Positions 31,831 through 43,189 of a stretch of DNA of 64,000 nt are shown piece by piece (within the stretch, counting starts at the first letter, position 1; each line of letters opens with the position of its first letter). A program made the translations under genes and the position numbers. The notes under the pieces are model-generated. The model searched no databases. It saw only the letters and a list, made by a program, of their open reading frames with translations, and was not told the origin of the DNA. Source of the stretch: Vesta saturnalis (Eukaryota > Arthropoda > Insecta > Coleoptera > Lampyridae); the NCBI GenBank assembly GCA_036346205.1, contig JARFJB010001986.1, forward strand, positions 158,501-222,500, read 5' to 3'.

Positions 31831-33309
31831 CCGATAGTGGCAGTTTGAACGAAATTTATGTTTAAATTTAGTAATAAATTACGTAAAATATAAAGCCACA
31901 AGCCACTATTAAGTGAAAATGTAAGTTTTTTGTGTACTTCTCCTAAACTTTTTTAATAAATCTTACACTAACCCTGCGCAGAAATGCAAATATTTTTAAA
32001 AGTATGGATGTCAAGCATTCTAGAAAAGATTTTCAGAAATTTAAAAATAGCAAAACGGTCTAAAGTGGGCGTTCTTGTAATACTCCTATTTAGTCTGACA
32101 CGTTTTTTATATTATTTAATTAAATTCCAATTTTTATAGTTTAGACATTAATTAACATAACAAAACCAAAAGTTAAGTTCTAAAATAAAATAATAATATG
32201 GCGATTGCGACTATTAGCAATGAAAAATAAAACGATCTTTAGTTATTTTTTCTATTTTGCGTGTTTAATATGTACATTATGACACTCAAACGGTTGTTTT
32301 AATGTTTGACTTTAAAGTTTAGTAACCTAACATTTTTTTTCTTGATGTTGGTATGTAAACTAATGAAGTTCTTTATTGATGTATGTAAACGTAAATGTAA
32401 CATAACCTATTCTTATTTGAAATGTGTATATATCCTTTGTATTGAATTATTCCTGATTAATGTATTGCAATGATTAAGATGACCAAAACCGAATATGGAC
32501 GATTTCTCTTTTTTATTGTGTTTTAAGATAAAGCGTCAATATGCTTTCAAATTAAGCCGATTACATCTTTTGTGTAAAATATAACCTTCATTTAACCTTG
32601 TTAACTTCACTTGAGTGTAAATGATTAAGTTTACATAGTATAGTGTAATTTTATTCCAATTATAATGTATATAGTATACAACTTCTATAGAGAACATATT
32701 TGTAAGGTAGTTTGAAATGAATTAGTAACAAATAATAGTTTTAATACCCTACATTTGTATCGAACTCAAACAAACAAAATACCACTGTTGCCAACCTACA
32801 TTAAAAAATTATGAAATAAGGTGACAAATGGAATTTACATTTTTTCAAAATTTTCAACACAAATACGCAAAATAGAAAAAATAGTATAAGAAACTCGTTT
32901 CATAAGACGCTTTATCGCATTCGTCCATTAGAAAACTCCCCGCTGCGCAGGTCGTTTTCTAAACTTGGACTCATGCGATAAAAACGCGTCTTATGAAACT
33001 TGTTTCTTAATATACTATTTTCTATAACTGTCACAAAATGATGACATTAACGTTGCAATAAGTATGCTTGAATTTGTGCTGTACGCAGATGACTATTTTT
33101 TTCTATAGAAATAGTTAAAGTATGAATTGAACAACCCAAATCAATAGATCAAGTTTCAATTTAACCGCAAGGGTAGATACAGTTGAACTTTAACAGCAAG
33201 GGGAGATAAAGTATTTAGATTTTTTAAATTTTTATTTATATAAATATACAACTTATTTTTCATTTTTATTTGCATTAATAATAACTTCAATATTGCAATT
33301 TACATTTCC
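31831..33309. other. no gene; contains a long hairpin
   Basis: AT-rich DNA with no coding motif. The hairpin at 32872-33026 is listed separately. Confidence 0.5.
32872..33026. repeat. 155-bp near-perfect palindrome
   Basis: The left arm runs AGAAAAAATAGTATAAGAAA, CTCGTTTCATAAGACGC, TTTATCGCAT. The right arm is the inverse with only small gaps. The tip is GC-rich (CCCCGCTGCGCAGG, about 32937-32951). No TIR or target duplication is obvious. It could be a very small MITE or a source of hairpin RNA. Confidence 0.85.
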
Positions 33310-34179
33310 AGAAATATCAAATTTTAGTACAGTACCTGTTTAATGTGAAAAACGTACCTACTCTGTCGATAGTGGATGCAGCACTTTTGGTGAGGCACGT
33401 TTTTAGGACGTAACGCAACGTATTTTCTCACAATATTCAAAACACTTACACCACGTTCCTTATCAGTGATGCAAAATGAGAGATCTTGCTTAGTTTTTGT
33501 GTCACTGAGACGATTATGACAGATTTTCGAATATCATCAATATTAGAACTTTCTAGCTTCTACAATTCATTAGACCGACACGCTCCATACAAACCTGGTA
33601 CCGCAAGAACCAGTAATTTAAAACCCAAATTATGAAGTCACCATTTCTAAACGTTCTACCTTCACAAACAGATAGTCGTCATCTGAAGCTTCTTTTAAAA
33701 ATCTCATAACACCATCCGATTCAAAGACTTTGGACTTTTTAGACTTATAACCATCACTCAGCTTCTTCAGCAATGCAATCAGTTTGCTGTATGTGAAAAC
33801 ATTATGTGTAATTATTTGACAGAGCACATACAATTGAAATGTCACAATTTTCATTCACTAGCAGCGTACACTTTATCATCGAGTAATACGACCACAATGT
33901 TGATGGCTTCACTTTCTTTGACTTTTCCGAAAAGTATGCCAGAAGTACCTTTTCACTCACACGATTTATATTCTTTACGCTTTTCCACCTTTGAAAGCAC
34001 GTATATTCTTTTTGGTATATCAACCTCGATTTTTGGGGCAATAATTTACAAACTGCCTCCATCACCTGTTCTTCCATATCTGAGGGAAGTTTTTCTTGTT
34101 CGAAATCGGTTTCCCAATTATTTTTCGTCATTTTTACTTGCTCTGTATTCAGAAAAGCATACAAAAGCACATAGAACAT
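33310..34179 (-). pseudogene. Crypton-type tyrosine recombinase remnant
   Basis: Remnant of a tyrosine recombinase of the Crypton type, related to the C-terminal region of host ZMYM-like proteins. Crypton enzymes move DNA by recombination, without a DDE site. The frame 34179-33850 gives KLLPQKSRLIYQKEYTCFQR, RVSEKVLLAYFSEKSKKVKP and STLWSYYSMIKCTLLVNE, the N-terminal SAM-like core-binding part. A shift leads to YSKLIALLKKLSDGYKSKKS and VMRFLKEASDDDYLFVKV (33790-33640). GLYGACRSNEL near 33590 holds the box I Arg. ERGVSVLNIVRKYVALRPKN near 33440 and a short following part complete it. The end with the box II His-x-x-Arg and the catalytic Tyr is not found. Confidence 0.8.
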
Positions 34180-34641
34180 AGATACCCCCTGGATTGGTAA
34201 CCACTGTATTAACTAACGGAATAATTTTCAACGCCTCCAGTGGATCCAAGGGAAAGTAAATGTTAAAAGCGGGTAATTTAAAGTTACCTCGCTGCTAGTA
34301 TTACCAGTTTTTGCACTGTCGAGTCTAAAGTGTAGTTCATGTTTAACGTTTAATTAACATAGGTACAATAATTATCATAATTGTATCCACGGTAATTTAA
34401 CTTAACATTCTACACAATTTAAAAATTACAGTGCATAATTTCAATCTGTTAAAATTCATTTAGAATGAAACAACATGTGTTTCAGAGAGAGGTTATACTT
34501 ACTTTACAATAACATTATATAGTTAACAAAAGCTATATGTGTACACTAAAAGTATAATAATAATAAATAACAATAATACCTTTATTTAGCATAATTAGCT
34601 ATTTTACAAAAAAAAGAATCATTTTATGTACCCCCATAAAC
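34180..34641. other. no gene recognised
   Basis: AT-rich DNA between the Crypton remnant and the MITE. Confidence 0.5.
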
Positions 34642-34643
34642 TA

Positions 34644-35165
34644 CAGTGGAACCTCAATAACTCGAAGTTGAAGGGCGTGGGTTCAAAATTTGAGTTATCG
34701 AGTTTTTCAAGTAACCAAGGTTCGAGTTATCAAGGTAAAACAAGCAAAAAGACGAGATATCAAGGTTCAGTATTCCCCCGTGAAAATGCTTGTGTCACCC
34801 CTATAACTCGAATTGGTGCAAGTGCCTTTAACTAAATAGGTTGACCGGTAAACAAAACATACTTTTGTAAACTAGTAGCCCAGAGTTATAACTTCGACTA
34901 ATAGAGGTTTCTCCAAAGGAAATTCGGCTTATGGAAGTAAATTTCGAACTAGAGGTTCACAATTAAACAATTTTGAGTAATAGAGGTTTTATAGTTATGA
35001 TTACAAGTTGCCTAAATTCGACTTATCAAGGTTGTAATTTTTTTAAATTCGGGTTACAGAGGCAATTTTAGCATTAAGTGTGATGGAGACTCCAAGGGGA
35101 TTTAAAAAAAATTGAGTTGTCAAGGAATTCGAGATATCAAGGTTCGAGCTATTGAGGTTGTACTG
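34644..35165. mobile_element. Tigger/pogo-type MITE
   Basis: It starts CAGTGGAACCTCAATAACTC at 34644 and ends GCTATTGAGGTTGTACTG at 35165, with TA on both sides. CAGTGGAACCTCGATAACTCG-like ends are typical of Tigger (pogo) elements of the Tc1-mariner superfamily. The 522-bp body has many variants of TTCGAGTTATCAAGG throughout but no transposase frame, so it is non-autonomous. Confidence 0.85.
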
Positions 35166-36731
35166 TATCAATTAATTAATTTCATATACATCTACCTATT
35201 TTTATTTAATTCACTAATATGATAGTATTTTAAATTCCTTTTAAAAGAAGTAAAATGAAATTTATACAAATAATTTTTCAATTCTGTTTTCGCTCAACTT
35301 TTTTAAGCTTTTTAAATATAGATTTCTGACTTGAATCTTAATAGGATGGATAAAAAACAGTATTTTTATTCTGCAAGAATCTAACAAATTTTTCATCTTT
35401 TCCTAATAACACCTTATTCACATATTTGCACCAATAATACAATATACATCGTATGATTACTGTTGGAATCAAAGTACTAATGAATTTGTGTTTTGTATAG
35501 TTTAGTACATTAAAATTTATTTCTTTTGAAATGATGTCAAACAACAATGGAAACAAATTGACTTTATGACAATTTTTGGGAATTAAGTAAAACAGCCTTG
35601 ATAATGACTGATTTGTAACAAACTAAAAAAAGCTGTTAGGATTTACTAAATGATAATAATACTTGTTTAGAAAATTCACACTGACTTGTTATTTTTAAAA
35701 CTTTTCGGGCCACAAAAACAGCTATGTAGACTATAGTCGATTTTGCAATTTGCGTTTTCCTCGCATTTAAAACAGTTGTAGGCACAGTTCTTCCATTACG
35801 TTCCCAATCTAATGGGCTAATTCCAGAAATAAATTCACCTGTTAATAAACATCTTAAATTATCTAAAACCTCTATACTATGCAACTCTAGTATAGTAGAG
35901 TTGCATAGTTTCAAGTTAAATAATTAACATACTTCACTTCCTATTCAATATTCGTTTAATAAATAAGAAATTTGAAGAAGTTTTACTCTAAAAGTTTACT
36001 TTTTTCGATTGAATTCAAATACCTTTTATTTTCAAAACAAGAAAACAAGAAATCGGGTAAATTGTAAATTTTTTTGTAATAAAAATTTAAACATAAAAGA
36101 TTATCGTACCTTTTAAGTTAAATAATTAGCTTTATTTCGGTGTTTTCAGTTAAATACATGTTAAATCAATCAAATAAGGGTAAACGTTTGAACAGGTTTT
36201 TATACCCAGCGCAGCGATTTGAATATTAATAATAAACAAAGATAATGATAATCTAACCAGTAAAAGCCTCTTTAGTTGAAATAGGCGCGAAATAACATTT
36301 AGGATTGCTGCAGTATTTACGAAAAATACGGCTCTATTAAACCCATGTGATTGTTAAAACTTTAACTTAAAAAAATTATAAAGCAAACGTAAACCTCTTG
36401 TCTAAGGATTGGACTCGAACAGGTAAACATTGTTGCAATAACAATTAATCATAGAGAAGTAATAAAATATTTATTTAAGTTGTCACGGATCGCGACAATA
36501 GTAAAACTGATTTGATAAATAAATATTAAAAGGGCATTGAAATAACTATCACTCGAAAAGCTAAAAAAAAGTAGAAAAATAAATAAATAATAATTGAATC
36601 ATTTGGTCGCTAATAAATACCAGCAAGTCCAGTGAGGGGCGCGGTACCAGGAATCGCGTATAGAACAGTATGGTTAAACGCGTGGTGTGATTGAAGGGTA
36701 GGTAAGAAAAAAAAATGTACATGTATATATG
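35166..36731. other. no gene recognised; one perfect small palindrome
   Basis: Minus frames at 35338-35556 and 35636-35914 have no motif I recognise. A perfect palindrome lies at 35876-35909. Confidence 0.45.
35876..35909. repeat. 34-bp palindrome
   Basis: Arms ACTATGCAACTCT and its exact inverse AGAGTTGCATAGT around AGTATAGT. Confidence 0.9.
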
Positions 36732-36733
36732 TA

Positions 36734-37130
36734 CAGGCTGTCCCAAATTCGATAGGATATAGGTTTAAATTCGGCACTTTTGCTAAATTCGATGCCGAGT
36801 AATAGTCTGAAAAGAAATTTGAGCTAACTCGAATGGATTTGGTTTATGCTCAAAAACTAAAAATTTCGATTTTCGTTTTTCGCGTTTGGCCACCTTATTA
36901 TTAGGAATTTTCAAAATTCGATTAAACATTATTAAGACAACTTTTACGCACAATACTAATACGGTATTAAAAATATTATGCGACGTTTTGTTTATTCTGA
37001 ACCATCATCAGGTTTATTTTTCTTATCAGGGTTAAGACATATTTTTATGGCGTTGGGTGGAGAATGTTATGCTGATTTTAGCAATATATAACACTTCATG
37101 GTTTGATCAACTGCGAACTAAAATACTCTT
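36734..37130 (+). repeat. left TIR of the 36.7-39.1 kb mariner
   Basis: Inverse of 38688-39102. Confidence 0.9.
36950..37025 (-). ncRNA. hammerhead-like core in left TIR (degenerate)
   Basis: On the minus strand CTGATGA (37011-37005) is followed by TGGTTCAGAATAAAC and then CAAACG... or AAAACGTC where GAAACGTC stands in the other TIR. The essential G before AAA seems lost here. Flanking AAAAATA and TATTTTT can pair as stem I. Confidence 0.35.
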
Positions 37131-37281
37131 AAATTAAAAACTAAATATTAAATTATCACGATACCCATGAATCAAACAAAACTCAGGAGTTGGCTTTTGT
37201 CATGTCATTTTCTAATTGTAAAAGGGTAATAACTGCAAGATCCTTGGTGTTAGTGCTTTAAAATTTGCAAGTTTCTTTAGA

Positions 37282-38370
37282 ATGTTTTCAAATTCAGAAA
37301 AACGAAACATGATAAGGATATTTTATAGCTGCAATAGAAATAGTGTCAGAGCAGAACAAAGATATTTAGAGGAATATCCGGAGAGGCAGCAACCAAACCA
37401 GATATTTTTTAAAATTAGACCAAAATTTGCGAGAATTTGGATGTTTTCAGAAACCTCGAAATGAATATGGTAGCGGACTAGACAGAGATGCCGAAGAAGA
37501 AATATTACATCAGGTACTATTTGTTAGTATTATACTAATTATAAAATTTTCACTCACTTCACTGCTAATTTCAGCAGACATTTTTTTGGAGAGTTATGAC
37601 TTTATGTTATCCATCTTAGGTTCAAGAAAATCCTTCAACATCTACCAGAGAAATAGAGCAAACTATTGAAGTGCCAAAACGACAGTTTGGCGAGTGTTAA
37701 AACAACACCGTTATAAACCATTTGAGTTACACGTTAGTCGAACTCTTCGGCCTGGGGACGATATGAGACGGTTGGATTTTTGTAACCAACTTAATACCAA
37801 AATGCTGGAAAATCGCAACTTTCTCAGTCAAATAATTTGGACGGATGAGTGCAATTTTCCACTAATGGAATGTTTAATCGTAATAACGAGCACTACTGGT
37901 CCGTTGAAAATCCACGAATTAACAGGCAAATGCGAGGACAAGGCCACCGGTCCTTTAATGTGTGGGTTGGAATCTGGAAGGATAGGCTCCTTGGGCCAAT
38001 TATTTACGAAGGCATCCTAACGTCTCAACGCTACCTCGCATTTCTAACACACGAAATATCAGACCTTTTGGATGATGTTCCACTAAACGAAAGATGGATT
38101 CTCTGGTGGCAAATGGACGGAGCTCCTCCTCATAATGCTGCGATAATAAGTGAATATCTTAACGGCGAATTTGCTGATAAATGGATGGGAAATAGGGACC
38201 ACTTAGGTGGCCAGCAAGAAGTCAGATTTAACCTTTAGATTACTTCCTCTGGGGCTATTTAAAAATATGATTTATAAGAGGCCACCGCAAAATATAGATG
38301 AACTCCATAATAGGGTTGTTAATGAACTTCGCAAATTCCCAGGCGAACCATTCAAAGAAGCGTAAACAAT
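37282..38370 (+). pseudogene. mariner-like transposase with an intron-like gap
   Basis: Transposase of the surrounding element. It begins MFSNSEKRNMIRIFYSCNRN at 37282, the N-terminal helix-turn-helix region. After a shift near 37410 it reads FGCFQKPRNEYGSGLDRDAE EEILHQ. A 106-base gap with GT and AG ends (37514-37619) interrupts the frame, and VQENPSTSTREIEQTIEV continues. Then come LKQHRYKPFELHVSRTLRPG, IIWTDECNF (first Asp, shift within), YWSVENPRINRQMRGQGHRS, WWQMDGAPPHN (second Asp) and, in a shifted frame, PLDYFLWGYLK (third Asp). The C-terminal tail runs to about 38370. At least three frameshifts and two stops; it is not functional as read. Confidence 0.85.
37514..37619 (+). other. probable spliceosomal intron in the transposase
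   Basis: The segment starts GTACTATTTG and ends CATCTTAG. Its length (106 bp) is not a multiple of three, and removal joins ...EEILHQ to VQENPSTST in phase 0, as expected from other mariner-like proteins. The donor is GTACTA rather than GTAAGT, so splicing efficiency is uncertain. Confidence 0.6.
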
Positions 38371-38687
38371 TGTAGAAGAAGAATTCGTTACTGTATTCAA
38401 GAAGAGGAAACTTGTTCGAACATTTATTATAATAATTTTTATTTGTTTGTCTGTGTAATTATTTTGCTGTTACCTATCGATAAATTTGCGTTGTCGCTAT
38501 TATGACCGTGTTACATAGACCTACTTGTTTGAGGTGTTTGTTAATGTTTTTTAAATTGTTTAAATGTTTTATATTTTTTGGATGTTCTAACGAGTTTAAC
38601 AAATTAAATAAGTAGAACTACTGTAATTATTCCTTGCTGGAGCCAAGAAGGCGGAATCTTGTTCTTCGTATTTTTCTCATTATTTTA

Positions 38688-39102
38688 GTTCGCAGTCGAT
38701 CAAACCATAAAGTGTTATATATTGCTAAAATCAGCATAACATTCTCCATCCAACGACATAAAAATATATCTTAACCCCATAAGAAAAAATAAACCTGATG
38801 ATGGTTCAAAATAAACGAAACGTCACATAATATTTTTAATACCGTATTAGTATTGTGCGTAAAAAGGTGTCTTAATAATGTTTAATCAATTTTGAAAATT
38901 CCCAATAATAAGGTAGCCAAACGCGAAAAACGAAAATCGAAAGTTTTTTGAGCATAAAACCAAATCCATTCGAGTTAGCTCAAATTTCTTTTCAGACTAT
39001 TACTCGGCATCGAATTAAGCAAAAGTGCCGAATTTAAACCTATTTTCTATCTCTTATAATAAGCGTGATCCCCATGCTTGCCCTCGAATTTGGGACAGCC
39101 TG
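38688..39102 (-). repeat. right TIR of the 36.7-39.1 kb mariner
   Basis: Inverse of 36734-37130, with about 35 extra bases near 39050-39085. Confidence 0.9.
38780..38850 (+). ncRNA. hammerhead-like core in right TIR
   Basis: CTGATGA (38795-38801), TGGTTCAAAATAAAC with a weak GGTT/AAAC stem II, GAAA (38817-38820), CGTC. The flanks AAAAATA (before) and TATTTTT (after) can form stem I. It is closer to consensus than the left TIR copy. Confidence 0.4.
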
Positions 39103-41645
39103 TACATTTTGAGATTCATACAGTAAGTATACGATCTATTATTTATATCTATCTATTATGTCGTGACAGTAGACAAATAACTGTCCGGTAGTAGGACGTA
39201 GGACGATTCCGTTAGTGAATGCTACATCGTCCGGGTTTAATTGAAAGGGGGAAAAGGGTGTTGAGAAACGGGTTTTTTGCCTGGTAAAGTTTTGGAAAAT
39301 AATTGTAAGGTGGAGAAATACACCTGATTTGGGATGGAAAGTTTATGCCAGGGGTGGTTCAAAGTCTCCAGAGGGGAAAATGTTAAGGAAAGGTATTGGT
39401 TGAAACTAAAATTGGAAGGAAATGGAAAGTGGGAAGTATTATGAAAGGTGAAATAGATTGAAGCTGGTATAAGGTAAAGGTATGGAATGTAATGAGAGGA
39501 GATTGGATGAAAGCTAATTTGGAGAAGGATGGAAGTGTGAGAATGGCAAGATGGTTGCAAATCAGAATCAACTATAAAGGTATGTCGTTGACGTATGAGG
39601 ACTGTGATGTAAAAGACAAAGAAATAAGTGACAGTGCGGTGATGCAGACCTGAGAAGTGTCATGTGGTAAAACGAGAAGCGTGACAAGATAAAATTGTAA
39701 TGTTCATAATGACGGAGGTGTGCAGATGAAACTGTGAAAAGTGACGAGTGGATAGATAGTAAAAGTTGCTTACGTTGAGTTTGGTCACATTGAGAGAGAT
39801 GAACGAACGCAAGATTAACGAAACAAATAAGTATGTGGGTAATGAGAAAGAAAATATAGCGGAAAGAGCATCGAGAGCCTGGTATTGTGTCCGCGTAAAA
39901 CTTGTAATGTAGTGAGAATGTATGATAAAGCGAAAGAAAGATAATCGGAGTTCTGAGAACATGAAACGAAAGGGCATGTCAGAGACTAATGTATAAATCT
40001 TGCGGTAGCTGTAGGTGAGGTAAGACGAGATGGATAGATGAAAGGATGGAGAAAGATTGAATGAATGAAAAAAAAAAATAAGAGGTAGGGATTGTTTTGC
40101 CTACCCGCAAGGCGAATGTGAAGGTTAATAAGAAGTAAGATACTTACTAAAACATCATTCAGTGAACTGGTGAATCTGGACATAAAATTGTTTAATAACA
40201 GGATAAATGAAGTGATGAAATGATTAACATCAGGAGATATGTTTCTACCCGATGAGCTCTGATGCTAGAAGAAAATATTTCTAAATCGATTTAAAGATCT
40301 AGGCACGATGTATTTAATTTTCTAAGGTGTATAAGCTAAAACATGTTTCCTTTCTAAATGCACAGTTTGCTTAAAACGTAATAGTTTTAAATCAAACTTG
40401 GTAATGACATAGTTGATAGTTTGTTGTAGGACTTGTGCTATTTTATTTTACAAGCAAATGTAAAGAAATAGTTGAAAAAATTATGTAACTTTCTATACTA
40501 TACTATACTATAATTTGCTCAAACGTATGAAGATATTATTTGACAGGTAGGTAGTATACGTTTTAAAATAGCTTAATTACAACATAGTGTGCAGTAGCAT
40601 CATGTGTAATATGAATGGATTATGTGACACCGTTTTTAAACTGTGCATTTAGTAAGTTTTTGCCATAAGCGCAATGTAAAATTCAATAAAGCGCCATTAT
40701 TTAGTCACGAAACACTCGCAGGATTGTGCAGTATTGCCCACAGATGGCAGCACTTGTCAACCTTAAAAGTTTGTAACACGGATGCTTTACATGATATTCG
40801 TTACGTTCTCTTTGCAGACTGCAGTACTTTTTTTAATAAACAAAGACATAAATTTCTCGGTGGAATACTAATACTGATAACGAACCACTTCTGTTAGGTT
40901 TTGGATTACAGATGACGAGTCATGTTTTTTTTTGTGTGCAGACGTTGCACGTGTAATTAACGTTATTAATTCCTTTCCATTATTATTTTTATGTAAAACA
41001 ATAAAACTCAAATCATTTTTTAATTTATTTCAGCAATACAAAGTACAAGTTATGTTATTGTTGTTTATGTTGCCAGTTGAGATCTAGGAACGGAAGTTGT
41101 TTAACATACAAAATCCTTAAAAACTAAATAATACATATCTACATTGCTTGTTATAAAAACCATGTCTGAAGCCAATTTCTTGAAATTTACTGGAAATAGA
41201 CTTACTTATTTATCGTCGGCCTCATATGAAAAGTGCGAATTGACAAATTTTACAGGAGACATAAAAAATTGATTTAAAGGAAACATTTTTACTTATCGTA
41301 GATTTTATTTAATATGATAACTTGAAATAGTGTTCTCCATACTTTTTATAAAAAAAAGATTTATTTTTTAAATATTGTTGCTATTAAAATGGAGTTAGTC
41401 AAATTTAATTTTATTCATACGAAAAAAGTGTGGACACTTTTCGTTTTCATATGAGGTCATGGAATATTTTAATAACAGCCACGATTTTAATATTAGGATG
41501 GCCTATAGAAAATAACATTGTTTTATGAAAAACTTGATTTAATGATAAAATAACAAATAAAAACTTTTATTCACTAAAGTATAAAACGTAAATCTTTCGC
41601 CATCTTTCTGCAAGATCTTCAATGCCACGACTGTTCCATGTAGCA
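39103..41645. other. no gene; C-depleted block at 39.24-40.2 kb
   Basis: From about 39240 to 40200 the plus strand is rich in G and A and poor in C. This gives accidental minus open frames (39237-39560, 39660-39977, 39986-40183) of low complexity. A purine run (GAAAGGGGGAAAAGGG, about 39242-39257) followed by TGTTGAGAAACG looks like a polypurine tract plus LTR start, but I found no partner LTR. The plus frame at 40643-40897 has no known motif. Confidence 0.45.
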
Positions 41646-43189
41646 CAGGGATTCCCAAACTATTTTGGGCCAGAGACCCCTTTTCCAAATGAACTGATAC
41701 CTCAGACCCCCATAGTCAAATTACTTTAAAAATCCTATCTCTAGTTTTTTCCTACTTACCAATTTGAAAACTTTGCGGTTGGTTAAGTGAGTAAACTTGA
41801 CATCATTTTCTCATCAAAATTTAACAAAATAGACATAAAATTCAGTAAATATCAAGTGTAATTAATAATTGTTAATAGAAATTACATAAAAATACTTAAG
41901 TAGGTAATTATTTTATGGAAAAACATTAAAATCGCAAAGTAAAGATCCAAAAAATAAAAAATTCAGAGTTATGGGTGAACCTGGTGACTTTCTACTAATT
42001 TAGCTAAATCTGATTCAATATTGGAGAGTTGCAGCCTTAAATCTCCGCGTTCGTTGATTTTCAAACAGTTTCTTTGTTTTGTCAAAATGTTTGTAACCAC
42101 ACTGAAGCCTTTTTCGAACTAGATATGATGATGAAAAAACTATAAGGTGTTTTTCAGCAATGTTCCACAATGCAGGATATTGTTTTTCAATGTTGTGCTG
42201 CAATCAGAACTTCTGATAGCCTTGGTTGAACTTCTCCTTAAGCTCGTTCTGTGCTTCTTGCATTATCACATTCGCTTCTTCCATGGCTGTGATATTGTAC
42301 GGATTTATTATCCATTGTGGAATTTGTAAATTTAAGAGATCCTCAAACCTCTTAGTAAAACCCTTGTGTAATGCATTCAAGTGAGTGACATATGATAAAA
42401 TAACATCGTCTGGAAGCATTTCTGGTAATTTTGACAATTGCAGAAACTGTGAATATTCTTTTCTTCTTAAATTTTGTTTATAAAGGATAAGTTTACCCAC
42501 AAAGCCGATATTATTGATTTTGTTTAAATCAAGTTGAGATCATCACCCTGCAGCTTCAAATTAACCTTGTTAAACATACCAAAGATATCAGTCAAGTAAC
42601 AAATATCTGTTTTACAATTGCTCAGGTTTTATTTCAAATTTGGATCTTTTTCTGGTAAAAACTCCAACACAGATTTAAAAATAGCTGAAAATCTTGCTAA
42701 GAAAGAGCCTCTTGGTAGCCAGCGAACTTTAGTGTGCAGAATTAACCGAGTAAAGACTTCGTCGTTTTCCTCACGTAGCTGAGCAAATAACCGAGAGTTC
42801 AAAGAATTGCTTCGAATCTTGTTGACAGCATTTATAACATATTGTAAAGACTGGTGCAATCTAGGACTCAGATTTTTTACTACTAAATGCTGTCTGTGAA
42901 TCACGCTGTGAATGACCAATACCTCAGGCAGTTGTCGCTTTAAGTGAGTTATAAAACCACGATGACGATCAACCATAGATGGTGCCCCATCAGTCGCAAC
43001 AGAAACAATGTTCTTCCATGGAATAGCTTTGTCGGTAAGAAAACGTTCCACGGCCTGAAAAATCGATTCTCCTCTGGTATCAGTCTCTAAATGTGTAGAC
43101 TCGTCCAAGTGGAGAGAGAATCTGTTGGTTTGTAAGAAATTGCATAAAATGTTTTCCAGGGTTAGACCTTTCCTTTTAGAAGATGTCAC
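41646..43189 (-). mobile_element. hAT element (ZBED5-like type), one end visible
   Basis: The 3' end on the minus strand is marked by CAGGGATTCCCAAACTATTT at 41646, a typical hAT TIR (CAGxGxTTCCCAAACT), followed inward by GGGCCAGAGACCCC. The 5' TIR was not found. Sequence upstream of 43190 changes character, so the 5' part is probably lost. Confidence 0.75.
42000..43189 (-). pseudogene. hAT transposase (ZBED5/SCAND3-like)
   Basis: hAT transposase of the kind also domesticated as ZBED5-like host proteins. From 43189: FSLHLDEST includes the first catalytic Asp region and jumps at once to ETDTRGESIFQAVERFL, so about 30 residues seem deleted. VSVATDGAPSMVDRHRGFIT has the second Asp. IHSVIHRQHLVVKNL, LHTKVRWLPRGSFLARF and LEFLPEKDPNLK follow. 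A stop at about 42630 and shifts near 42500 and 42200 separate the rest: NEVNLQLQ-like linker, LILYKQNLRRKEYSQFLQL, and the C-terminal dimerisation motif FSSSYLV near 42110. Few lesions suggest a fairly recent copy. Confidence 0.85.

Larger units (their letters stand above)
36734..39102. mobile_element. mariner-like element with ~400-bp TIRs
   Basis: The left end starts CAGGCTGTCCCAAATTCGA at 36734. The right end is TCGAATTTGGGACAGCCTG at 39102. TA flanks both. The arms 36734-37130 and 38688-39102 match in reverse complement; the right arm has about 35 extra bases near its outer end. The body (2369 bp) holds a plus-strand transposase with an intron-like gap. Each arm contains a hammerhead-like core (see those entries). 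Confidence 0.9.

Noticed and set aside
39242..39270. Polypurine tract followed by an LTR start
   Set aside because: No second LTR, primer site or coding part was found in the right place.
39237..40183. Three minus-strand frames of 65-107 codons
   Set aside because: They follow from the C-depleted plus strand, with low-complexity residues and no motif.
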